From Actinomyces sp. (GTDB lineage: Bacteria; Actinomycetota; Acidimicrobiia; Acidimicrobiales; Aldehydirespiratoraceae), in NCBI GenBank assembly GCA_003697065.1, contig RFFY01000112.1:1-15536 (forward strand): a stretch of 15,536 nucleotides of DNA, read 5' to 3'. The first letter of the stretch is position 1; the number at the start of each line of letters is the position of its first letter. The position numbers and the translations under genes were made by a program. This document shows positions 5,682 through 12,182 of this stretch, piece by piece. Below the pieces are notes generated by a model that ran no database searches, was not told the DNA's origin, and was given only the letters and a program-made list of their open reading frames with translations.

Positions 5682-6824
5682 ATGGGACCGCTCGAAGGCG
5701 TCCGGGTCATCGAGATCGCGGGGATCGGACCCGGTCCGTTCTGCGCCATGATGCTGGCCGACATGGGCGCCGACGTCGTCCGGGTCGACCGGGCGGCCGC
5801 CGTCCGCGGCGGTGACCCGGCCACCCCGCCCGCCGATGTCATGAACCGGGGCCGGCGCTCGATCGGCGTCGACCTCAAGCACCCCGACGGGGTCGAGACC
5901 GTGCTCACCCTCGTCGAGGGCGCCGACGCCCTCATCGAGGGTTTCCGCCCCGGTGTCGCCGAGCGTCTGGGCATCGGACCCGACGACTGCTTCACCCGCA
6001 ATCCGGCTCTCGTCTACGGACGGATGACGGGCTGGGGTCAAGAGGGTCCCTACGCCCACGCCGCCGGCCACGACATCAACTACATCGCCCTCGCCGGCGC
6101 CCTCGAGCCCATCGGTCGGCGCGGCGAGGCCCCGGTCCCGCCCCTCAACCTGGTGGGCGACTTCGGAGGCGGGGGCATGATGCTCGCCTTCGGTGTGGTG
6201 TGCGCCCTGCTCGAGGCCCGGACCTCGGGACGGGGCCAGGTGGTCGACGCGGCCATGGTCGACGGGGCGGCGGCCCTCATGACCTTCTTCCACGGCTTCC
6301 GGGCCATGGGCATCTGGAACGACGAGCGGGGCACCAACCTCCTCGACACCGGTGCCCACTTCTACGACGTCTACGAGACCGCCGACGGACGCTACGTCTC
6401 CATCGGTTCCATCGAGCCCCAGTTCTACGCCGAGCTGAGGGAGCGGCTCGGGCTCGAGGGCGAGGAGTGGGACGCCCAGATGGACCGTTCCCGCTGGCCC
6501 GAGCTCAAGGAGCGCCTCGCCGCCGTCATCGCCACCCGCACCCGCGACGAGTGGTGCGAGCTGCTCGAGGGCACCGACGTGTGTTTCGCTCCGGTCCTGT
6601 CGATGGCCGAGGCGCCCGAGCATCCCCACAACCGGGAACGGGGGACCTTCACCGAGGTGGCGGGCGTGGTCCAGCCCCGACCCGCTCCCCGGTTCAGCCG
6701 CACCGACAGCGCCATCCGCCGCCCACCGCCCCATGCCGGGCAGCACACCGACGAGATCCTCGCCGAGGCCGGAGTCGACGCCGGACGCATCGCCGAGCTC
6801 CGCTCGGCGGGAGCGGTCGCCTGA
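5682..6824 (+). CDS. mcr: Alpha-methylacyl-CoA racemase / class III CoA-transferase family
   Basis: A 380-residue CaiB/BaiF-family protein. The catalytic residues of mycobacterial alpha-methylacyl-CoA racemase are conserved with a constant offset: His130 in GHDINY, Asp160 in NLVGDFGGGGM and Glu245 in GSIEPQF (MCR His126, Asp156, Glu241). The N-terminus LEGVRVIEIAGIGPGPFCAM and MLADMGADVVRVDR is typical. These enzymes epimerise 2-methylacyl-CoA esters so that branched chains can enter beta-oxidation. The match of all three residues favours racemase over CoA-transferase, though only biochemistry separates them fully. The ATG at 5682 lies 9 nt after GGGAGGGG; an in-frame ATG at 5673 directly abuts that site and is less likely. 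First gene of an operon whose next gene starts immediately after this stop codon. Confidence 0.9.
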   Translation: MGPLEGVRVIEIAGIGPGPFCAMMLADMGADVVRVDRAAAVRGGDPATPPADVMNRGRRSIGVDLKHPDGVETVLTLVEGADALIEGFRPGVAERLGIGPDDCFTRNPALVYGRMTGWGQEGPYAHAAGHDINYIALAGALEPIGRRGEAPVPPLNLVGDFGGGGMMLAFGVVCALLEARTSGRGQVVDAAMVDGAAALMTFFHGFRAMGIWNDERGTNLLDTGAHFYDVYETADGRYVSIGSIEPQFYAELRERLGLEGEEWDAQMDRSRWPELKERLAAVIATRTRDEWCELLEGTDVCFAPVLSMAEAPEHPHNRERGTFTEVAGVVQPRPAPRFSRTDSAIRRPPPHAGQHTDEILAEAGVDAGRIAELRSAGAVA

Positions 6825-7664
6825 ATGGCCACCGTCGCCTTCTTCCACGCCCACCCCGACGACGAGGCCATCTCCACCGGGGGCACCATGGCCCGCCTCG
6901 CCGATGCCGGTCACCGGGTCGTTTTGGTGTGCGCCACCGACGGTTCCCGGGGCGAGGCCGTCGCCGGGTCCGTCCCCGCCGGCTCCACCCTGGCCGCCGT
7001 GCGCGCCGCCGAGCTCGACGCCGCCGCCGGGGTGCTGGGCGTCGACCGGGCCGAGCGCCTCGGCTACCGCGACTCGGGTATGGCCGGCGCCGAGACCAAC
7101 GACGACCCGGACTGCTTCTGGCAGGCCGACCCCGCGTCGGCGGCCGCCCGCCTGGCGGGTCTGCTCGCCGGTCTGGAGGTCGACCTGTTGACCGTCTACG
7201 ACGCCAACGGGGGTTACGGCCACCCCGACCACATCCAGGTGCACCGGGTCGGCCACCGGGCGGCCGCCCGGGTCGGGATCCCCGCCGTCGAGGCCGTCAT
7301 GAACCGCGACCACCTGCTGGCGGTGATGGAGGCGGCCCTCGAGGCGGGTGTCGCCGACATCGACGAGGAGGCCATGGCCGAGCGACGGCGGGCGGCGGAG
7401 GAGGGCCGCTTCGGGGTGCCGGCGACGGCGATCACCCACGCCGTCGACGTCACCGGGGTGCTCGAGCGAAAGCGCGCCGCCCTTGCCTGTCACCGCTCCC
7501 AGATCGGTGACGACTCCTTCTTCCTGCGCCTGCCTCCCGAGGCCTTCGCCGCCTCGTTCGGCACCGAGTGGTTCGTCGACCGGCGCCGGCGGGGCGGCCC
7601 TCCCTACAGTGCCGACCTGCTCGACGTCCTCGACGTCGCCGGGACCGGCGGTGGCGCCCGGTGA
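6825..7664 (+). CDS. PIG-L family deacetylase, Mca/MshB-like
   Basis: A 279-residue zinc-dependent N-acetylglucosaminyl deacetylase/amidase-type protein. The zinc site is visible: AHPDDE (9-14, His10 and Asp13) near the N-terminus and YGHPDHIQVH (131-140, His136). Further family patterns are GGTMARLADAGHRVVLVCATDG, AAELDAAAGVLGV and RLGYRDSGM. In actinobacteria this family includes MshB (mycothiol biosynthesis) and Mca (mycothiol S-conjugate amidase, detoxification). Length and the LGYRDSGM-N-FW spacing look more Mca-like, but I cannot assign a substrate. The ATG follows the racemase TGA with no gap (TGAATG), so the genes are co-transcribed and coupled. Its 3' end overlaps the next gene by 4 nt (GTGA). 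Confidence 0.85.
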   Translation: MATVAFFHAHPDDEAISTGGTMARLADAGHRVVLVCATDGSRGEAVAGSVPAGSTLAAVRAAELDAAAGVLGVDRAERLGYRDSGMAGAETNDDPDCFWQADPASAAARLAGLLAGLEVDLLTVYDANGGYGHPDHIQVHRVGHRAAARVGIPAVEAVMNRDHLLAVMEAALEAGVADIDEEAMAERRRAAEEGRFGVPATAITHAVDVTGVLERKRAALACHRSQIGDDSFFLRLPPEAFAASFGTEWFVDRRRRGGPPYSADLLDVLDVAGTGGGAR

Positions 7665-8038
7665 CCGCCCTCGTGGCCTCCGTGCGCGCCGTGCACGTCG
7701 CCAACGCCTGGCTGGTGGTGATCGGCAACGGCCTCGTCGGGGTGTGGGCGGTGCTCGCCCACTGGCGCCCGGCCCTGCGGACGCGTCTGCTGTGGCTGGC
7801 GATCGCCCTCGTCGAGGCGGCGGTGGCCGTCCAGGTGGTGCTCGGTGTGTGGATGATCACCCGTGAGGACCGCGAGGCGGCCCAGTTCCACCAGTTCTAC
7901 GGCTTCGTCGCTTTGGTGACGGTGGGCCTCATCTACTCCTACCGGGCCCAGCTCGCCGCCCACCGCTATCTGCTCTATGGGGGCGGCAGCCTCTTTCTCA
8001 TGGGCCTGGCCATCCGAGCCATGACGATCTCGCCGTGA
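7661..8038 (+). CDS. Small four-helix membrane protein, unknown function
   Basis: A 125-residue protein that I do not recognise. It has four probable membrane helices (about 14-33, 42-66, 78-94 and 102-121), a positively charged first loop (RPALRTR) and an acidic/basic second loop (TREDREAAQ). Histidines stand at helix edges: His12, His34, His77 in FHQFYGF, and His101 in HRYLLYG. Such an arrangement can bind heme or a metal, but that is speculation. The GTG start overlaps the deacetylase stop (GTGA), so it is the third gene of the racemase operon. It has few charged residues inside the helices and no signal peptide distinct from helix 1. It converges on the Lrp-type gene with a hairpin between. 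Confidence 0.75.
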   Translation: MTALVASVRAVHVANAWLVVIGNGLVGVWAVLAHWRPALRTRLLWLAIALVEAAVAVQVVLGVWMITREDREAAQFHQFYGFVALVTVGLIYSYRAQLAAHRYLLYGGGSLFLMGLAIRAMTISP

Positions 8039-8078
8039 CGTGCGCACCCGGGCGGGCACGGCCCGACAGGTACGGTCC

Positions 8079-8096
8079 GAGCCCGGCGCCGGGCTC
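8079..8096. terminator. Bidirectional terminator hairpin
   Basis: GAGCCCGGC-GCCGGGCTC is a perfect 18-bp palindrome in the 72-bp gap between convergent genes, about 40 bp after the membrane-protein stop and 14 bp after the Lrp-type stop. No T-tract on either strand. Confidence 0.55.
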
Positions 8097-8110
8097 CTCC
8101 GGGGTGGCCC

Positions 8111-8347
8111 TCAGAGGCGGACGACGGGGCACAGCAGGGTGCGCTCGACCCCGCTGATCATCTGGACCTTCGACACCACGATCTGACCCAGGTGATCGAT
8201 GTCGGGCGCCTCGGCGCGGGCGATCACGTCGTAGGGTCCCATCGCCACGTCGGCCGACACGACCTCGGGCAGCTCCTGCATCGTGCGGGCGACCTCGGCC
8301 GCGGTCCCGACGTCGGCCTGCACGAGGATGTAGGCGGAGACGGTCAT
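8111..8347 (-). CDS. Stand-alone Lrp/AsnC ligand-binding (RAM) domain protein
   Basis: A 78-residue protein that is entirely an Lrp/AsnC effector-binding domain: a beta-alpha-beta-beta-alpha-beta fold with TVSAYILVQADVG, ARTMQELPEV and SADVAMGPYDVIARAEAP followed by the second helix and the strand RTLLCPVV. There is no helix-turn-helix, so it cannot bind DNA by the usual route. Small proteins of this type bind amino acids or related ligands and form oligomers, sometimes pairing with full-length Lrp regulators. The ATG is preceded by GGGAGGT with 4 nt spacing, and a TAGGGT hexamer lies upstream, giving a short leader. It is divergent from pckA with a palindrome between them. Fold assignment firm; ligand unknown. 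Confidence 0.87.
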   Translation of the reverse strand: MTVSAYILVQADVGTAAEVARTMQELPEVVSADVAMGPYDVIARAEAPDIDHLGQIVVSKVQMISGVERTLLCPVVRL

Positions 8348-8364
8348 CGGTACCTCCCGGCGGC

Positions 8365-8370
8365 ACCCTA
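8365..8370 (-). promoter_or_regulatory. -10 element of the Lrp-type gene
   Basis: The minus strand reads TAGGGT, 17 nt before the ATG. The ribosome binding site GGGAGGT (8352-8358) lies between them, so this transcript has a short leader. Confidence 0.5.
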
Positions 8371-8384
8371 GCCCACGCCCGTCC

Positions 8385-8401
8385 CCGGACCCGAGGTCCG
8401 G
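8385..8401. promoter_or_regulatory. Operator-like palindrome between the Lrp-type gene and pckA
   Basis: CCGGACC-CGA-GGTCCGG has perfect 7-bp arms. It covers the position expected for the -35 of the Lrp-type promoter and lies about 50 bp upstream of the pckA -10, a plausible site for a regulator of both genes. Confidence 0.4.
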
Positions 8402-8450
8402 TCGTCTCGCAGCGGGTCGCCCGGGTTCCGTCCCGCGCGGTCGGGCTGGC

Positions 8451-8456
8451 TAGGGT
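8451..8456 (+). promoter_or_regulatory. -10 element of pckA
   Basis: TAGGGT lies 58 nt before the ATG at 8515, implying a leader of about 50 nt. The ribosome binding site AAAGGGGA (8503-8510) is 4 nt before the start. Confidence 0.5.
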
Positions 8457-8514
8457 CGCTGCTGACCGCAGGCGGTGCCTCACGAGAGCACCGACGCGCC
8501 CGAAAGGGGACGAG

Positions 8515-10197
8515 ATGACCAACGCGCCGCTGTCCGCCACCGAGCTCGCCGCCCAGCTCGCGGACCGCTTCGGTCTCACCGACGCCGACCTGCGCTACGG
8601 GCTGAGCCAGGACGAGCTCTTCGCCGCCGCCCTCGCCGGCGATCGGGGCCGGGTGCGGCGCGACGGACCCGACGACGAACCCAAGGCCCATGCCACCGCT
8701 TTGGGCGTGGACGGCCCCCTGGTCTTCTACAGCGACCCCGACTGCACGGGACGACCGGTCCATGACACCTACGCCGTCGACCGGCCCGCCTTCAGCGACC
8801 GCATCTGGTGGAAGCCGGGCTTCAGCCCCTTCGACCCCGAAGAGTTCGACGAGCTCCTGCCCCGCGTGATCGCCCACCTCAACGAGCGCCGCTCGACCCT
8901 CTACGTCACCGACGTCTTCTGCGGCTGGGATCCCGACTTCGCCGAGCCGTACCGCTTCGTCGGCGAGTACGCCAGCCACGCCTACTTCTGCAACATCATG
9001 TTCCCCGCCGGTGTCCGCGACGACGTCGACCGGTCCCGCCACTGCTGGACCCTCATCAACGTCCCCTCCTTCCGCTGCGTGCCCGAACGCGACGGCACCC
9101 GGTCCGAGCGGGCCGTGATCATCGACCTCGAACGCGAGGTCGCCCTCGTCCTCGGCCCCGCCGACTACTGCGGCGTCAACAAGAAGACGATGTTCACCAT
9201 CATGAACTTCGTCCTGCCCGACAAGGGCCAGCTCCCGATGCACTGCTCGGCCAACGTGGGCGAACGGGGTGACGCCGCCATCCTCTTCGGCCTCTCCGGA
9301 ACGGGCAAGACCACCCTGTCGGCCGATCCCCACCGCAAGCTCATCGGCGACGACGAGCACGTGTGGACCGACACGGGCGTGTCGAACTTCGAGGACGGGT
9401 GCTACGCCAAGCTCATCGACCTCGACAAGGACAACGAGCCCGTGATCGCCGCCGCCTTGTCGATGAAGGGCACCCTCATCGAGAACGTGCCGCCCCTGCC
9501 GGGCCGGCCCCTCGCCGAGACCGACCCCCAGGAGCTCGACCTCACCGACGACTCCATCACCGAGAACACCCGCTTCGCCTACCCCCTGACCTGCAACCCG
9601 AACGTGGCGCCCGGCGCCCGCGGCCCCCACCCCGAGACGATCGTGCTGCTGACCGCCGACGCCTTCGGGGTCCTGCCCCCGGTCTCCCTCCTCGACGGCG
9701 ACGAGGTCATGTACCACTTCGTGCAGGGGTTCACCTCCAAGCTGGCGGGCACCGAGGTGGGCGTGACCGAACCCGAGGCCACCTTCTCGGCCTGCTTCGG
9801 CGCCCCCTTCATGTCCCAGAAGGCCCACGTCTACGCCGAGTTGCTCGCCAAGCGCATGCACGAGCACGAGACCCGCTGCATCCTGTTGAACACGGGGTGG
9901 AGCGGGGGGCCCTACGGGGTCGGGAGCCGGATCTCGCTGCGCTACACCCGGGTCATGCTCGACGCCGCTCTCAGCGGTGCCCTCGACGGGGTCGAGACCG
10001 TGCGTCATCCCGTGTTCGGTCTGCGCATGCCGACGAGCTGCCCGGGGGTGCCCGACGAGATCCTCGACCCGCGGCGCACCTGGGACGACCCCGAGGCCTA
10101 CGACCGCACGGCGCGCGAGCTACGCGAGCGCTTCCACGCCAACTTCGCCGCCCACGGCTACGGGGAGCTCGGTATCCGCGACGTGATGCCCGACTGA
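8515..10197 (+). CDS. pckA: Phosphoenolpyruvate carboxykinase, ATP-dependent type
   Basis: A 560-residue PEPCK that converts oxaloacetate and nucleotide triphosphate to PEP and CO2, the entry step of gluconeogenesis. It is of the ATP class: KKTMF with Lys223/Lys224, MHCSANVGERGD (His243), P-loop GLSGTGKTTLS (259-269), IGDDEHVW (metal-binding Asp279/Asp280), NFEDGCYAK, ENTRFAYP (Arg353), LTADAFGVLPP (379-389), GFTSKLAGTE and FSACFGAPF. Arg80 in TGRPVHDTY corresponds to the substrate-binding arginine of the GRSPKDK motif, most of which has diverged. NFEDGCYAK has Asp where NFEGGCYAK is usual. Length is slightly above the typical 530-540. Most actinobacteria have the unrelated-length GTP enzyme (about 600 residues), so this class is notable. 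It converges on the cold-shock-like gene. Confidence 0.94.
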   Translation: MTNAPLSATELAAQLADRFGLTDADLRYGLSQDELFAAALAGDRGRVRRDGPDDEPKAHATALGVDGPLVFYSDPDCTGRPVHDTYAVDRPAFSDRIWWKPGFSPFDPEEFDELLPRVIAHLNERRSTLYVTDVFCGWDPDFAEPYRFVGEYASHAYFCNIMFPAGVRDDVDRSRHCWTLINVPSFRCVPERDGTRSERAVIIDLEREVALVLGPADYCGVNKKTMFTIMNFVLPDKGQLPMHCSANVGERGDAAILFGLSGTGKTTLSADPHRKLIGDDEHVWTDTGVSNFEDGCYAKLIDLDKDNEPVIAAALSMKGTLIENVPPLPGRPLAETDPQELDLTDDSITENTRFAYPLTCNPNVAPGARGPHPETIVLLTADAFGVLPPVSLLDGDEVMYHFVQGFTSKLAGTEVGVTEPEATFSACFGAPFMSQKAHVYAELLAKRMHEHETRCILLNTGWSGGPYGVGSRISLRYTRVMLDAALSGALDGVETVRHPVFGLRMPTSCPGVPDEILDPRRTWDDPEAYDRTARELRERFHANFAAHGYGELGIRDVMPD

Positions 10198-10211
10198 GGG
10201 CCGTCGGGCCC
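10198..10211. terminator. Weak hairpin between pckA and the cold-shock-like gene
   Basis: GGGCC (10198-10202) and GGCCC (10207-10211) form a 5-bp stem directly after the pckA stop, in a 35-bp convergent gap. It has no T-tract and may be chance. Confidence 0.25.
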
Positions 10212-10232
10212 CCGGGTCGGGCGGAGGTCCGC

Positions 10233-10454
10233 TCAGAGTTCGGGGGTGCGCATGTCGGCCTCGGACCCGAGGCTCAGCGCCGTGGCCCGCCCGTGCTCGT
10301 CGAGCTCGAAGCGGACCCGCTGACCGGGACGCAGCATGCGGAACACCGAGCCCTCGAGGGCGTCGGCGGCCAGGTCGATCTCGGCCAGGTCGGTCTCGCG
10401 CACGACGACGCCGTCACCGGTTCCGGGGTCGTAGCTGCTGATCACGCCCTGCAC
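10233..10454 (-). CDS. Cold-shock-domain-like small OB-fold protein, RNA-binding aromatics missing
   Basis: A 73-residue protein that aligns along its length with cold-shock proteins: GVISSYDPGTGDGVVV (3-18), a second strand pair EIDLAADALEGS, then RPGQRVRFELDEHGRATALSLGS. In the family this is a five-strand OB barrel binding single-stranded nucleic acid. The RNP1 (GFGFI) and RNP2 (VFVH) aromatic residues of true Csp proteins are replaced by small or aliphatic ones (GDGVVV, EIDLA); only Tyr8 remains near the site. Nucleic-acid binding is therefore doubtful and another ligand is possible. The GTG start has a ribosome binding site (GGAGGAC, 10458-10464) and a TACGCT hexamer upstream. It is divergent from the DAK/FakA-like gene. 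Confidence 0.68.
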   Translation of the reverse strand: MQGVISSYDPGTGDGVVVRETDLAEIDLAADALEGSVFRMLRPGQRVRFELDEHGRATALSLGSEADMRTPEL

Positions 10455-10485
10455 GTCGTCCTCCGCGCTCGTCGGTCGGCGCGGG

Positions 10486-10491
10486 AGCGTA
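10486..10491 (-). promoter_or_regulatory. -10 element of the cold-shock-like gene
   Basis: The minus strand reads TACGCT, 31 nt before the GTG, giving a short leader that contains the GGAGGAC ribosome binding site. Confidence 0.45.
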
Positions 10492-10498
10492 GCGGGGC

Positions 10499-10521
10499 GC
10501 CGGCGTCGCTGGCACGCCGGC
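10499..10521. promoter_or_regulatory. Operator-like dyad between the cold-shock-like and DAK genes
   Basis: GCCGGCGT (10499-10506) and ACGCCGGC (10514-10521) are perfect 8-bp arms around a 7-bp centre. The dyad covers the expected -35 positions of both divergent promoters. Confidence 0.4.
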
Positions 10522-10528
10522 CGCCGGG

Positions 10529-10534
10529 TACCAT
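10529..10534 (+). promoter_or_regulatory. -10 element of the DAK/FakA-like gene
   Basis: TACCAT lies 9 nt before the ATG at 10544, so the transcript is leaderless or nearly so. No ribosome binding site is present. Confidence 0.5.
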
Positions 10535-10543
10535 CGCCCGGCG

Positions 10544-12172
10544 ATGCCCGCCGCCGTGCTCGACGCCACGACCCTCCGCTCGGTGATCACCACCTTCAGT
10601 GAGGTGGTCGCCGCCCACCGCGAGGCCATCAACCGGCTCAACGTGTATCCGGTCCCCGACGGCGACACCGGCACCAACATGTCGCTCACCTTGCGCTCGG
10701 TCGTCGCCGAGCTCGACGGCGCCGCCGACGACGGGCTCGACGCCGTCTGCGACGCCATCGCCCACGGCTCGCTCATGGGAGCGCGCGGCAACTCCGGGGT
10801 CATCCTGTCCCAGATCCTGCGGGGTCTCGTCGGGGTGTTCCGCCAGCGGCGCGCCGCCGACGCCGCCACCGTCGCCGCCGCCCTCGAGGCCGCCGCCGAC
10901 GCCGCCTACGGGGCGGTGATGAAGCCCGTCGAGGGCACGATCCTCACCGTCGCCCGCGAGTCGGCGGCCGCCGCCCGCGCCGCCGCCGACGCCGGCGCCG
11001 ACCTCGTCGGGGTTCTCGAGGCGGCCCGCGTCGAGGGGCGCGCCTCCCTGGCCCGCACCCCCGACCTGCTGCCCGTGCTGGCCGACGCCGGGGTCGTCGA
11101 CGCCGGGGGCGCCGGCTTCCTGTTGTTGTACGACGCCGCCCTCCACGTCCTCGACGGGCGGCCCCTGCCCGAGCCCGAGGTGGGCGCCGGTCCCGACCTC
11201 GCCGCTCTCGACGCCCACCACGGTGACGAGCCGTCGATCGCCGACCTGCGCTACGAGGTCATGTACTTCCTCGAGGCCGACGACGAGCGCATCGACGAGT
11301 TCAAGTCGGCCTGGGCCGCCATCGGCGACTCGATCGTCGTGGTCGGCGGCGAGGGCCTGTGGAACTGCCACGTCCACACCGACGACATCGGCGCCGCCAT
11401 CGAGGCCGGGATCGAGGTGGGCCGGCCCCGCCAGATCCGCGTCACCGACCTGCTCGAGGAGGTGGAGGAGCGCGACTGGGTCCGCGACGAGCTCGGGGGC
11501 GGGCCCGCCGAGCGGGTCCCCTGCGGGGTCGTGGCGGTCGGGGTGGGCGACGGTGTCGTCGCCATCCTGCGCTCGATGGGGGTGCACCGCGTCGTCGCCG
11601 GCGGCCAGTCCATGAACCCCTCGACGGCCGATCTCCTCGCCGCCGTCGAGGCGGTGCCCGCCGACGAGGTCGTCATCCTGCCCAACAACAAGAACATCAT
11701 CCCCGTCGCCGAACAGGTCGACGCCCAGACCGACAAGACGGTCCGCGTCGTGCCCACGCGCGGCATCGCCGAGGGGCTGGCCACCCTCATGGCCTACGAC
11801 CCCCAGGCGTCCGCCGACGACAACGTGGCCGCCATGAGCGCCGCCGCCGCCGACGTCCGCACCGGCGAGGTCACCCGGGCCGTGCGCGACAGCGTGAGCG
11901 AGGTCGGCCCCATCGCCGAAGGCGACCACCTCGGCATCTGCCAGGAGGGCATCGTCGCCGTGGCGCCCACCCTGGCCGGCGCGGCCACCGGCCTGCTCCA
12001 AAAGCTCGTCGACGACGAGCACGAGCTGCTCACCGTCATCTGCGGGCTCGACGCCGACCCCGACACGACCGCCGCCATCGAGGCGTGGATGAGCGAGCAC
12101 CATCCCGACGTCGCCGTCGAGGTCCACGAGGGCGGACAACCCCTCTACGCCTACTACTTCGGTCTGGAGTGA
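10544..12172 (+). CDS. yloV: DAK2-domain protein, FakA/YloV-like fatty acid kinase subunit
   Basis: A 542-residue three-domain protein of the YloV/FakA family. The N-terminal DhaL (DAK2) ATP-binding domain has NVYPVPDGDTGTNM (33-46, metal ligands Asp39/Asp41), GSLMGARGNSGVILSQ (75-90), MKPVEGTILTV and DAGGAGFLLLYDA. The middle domain carries EGLWNCHVHTDD, with the His pair seen in FakA, and the C-terminal domain has MNPSTADLLAAVEAV and ILPNNKNIIPVAEQV. In Firmicutes FakA phosphorylates fatty acids held by a FakB (DegV) partner; no FakB gene is in the window, so that role is by analogy. It starts the block yloV-recG-rsmD-coaD that is conserved in many Gram-positives. The ribosomal protein gene rpmB, often just upstream, is not here; a divergent cold-shock-like gene takes its place. 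Confidence 0.88.
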   Translation: MPAAVLDATTLRSVITTFSEVVAAHREAINRLNVYPVPDGDTGTNMSLTLRSVVAELDGAADDGLDAVCDAIAHGSLMGARGNSGVILSQILRGLVGVFRQRRAADAATVAAALEAAADAAYGAVMKPVEGTILTVARESAAAARAAADAGADLVGVLEAARVEGRASLARTPDLLPVLADAGVVDAGGAGFLLLYDAALHVLDGRPLPEPEVGAGPDLAALDAHHGDEPSIADLRYEVMYFLEADDERIDEFKSAWAAIGDSIVVVGGEGLWNCHVHTDDIGAAIEAGIEVGRPRQIRVTDLLEEVEERDWVRDELGGGPAERVPCGVVAVGVGDGVVAILRSMGVHRVVAGGQSMNPSTADLLAAVEAVPADEVVILPNNKNIIPVAEQVDAQTDKTVRVVPTRGIAEGLATLMAYDPQASADDNVAAMSAAAADVRTGEVTRAVRDSVSEVGPIAEGDHLGICQEGIVAVAPTLAGAATGLLQKLVDDEHELLTVICGLDADPDTTAAIEAWMSEHHPDVAVEVHEGGQPLYAYYFGLE

Positions 12173-12182
12173 CCTCGGGCCC

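Noticed and set aside
5640..7493. A 617-codon minus-strand open frame opposite the racemase and deacetylase genes
   Set aside because: Same cause: compositionally biased antisense of two genes with intact catalytic motifs; it has no motifs of its own.
8368..10008. A 546-codon open frame on the minus strand opposite pckA
   Set aside because: It is the mirror of the real gene's G/C third positions: Gly/Val/Asp/His-rich low complexity with no family motif, fully overlapped by a well-supported enzyme.
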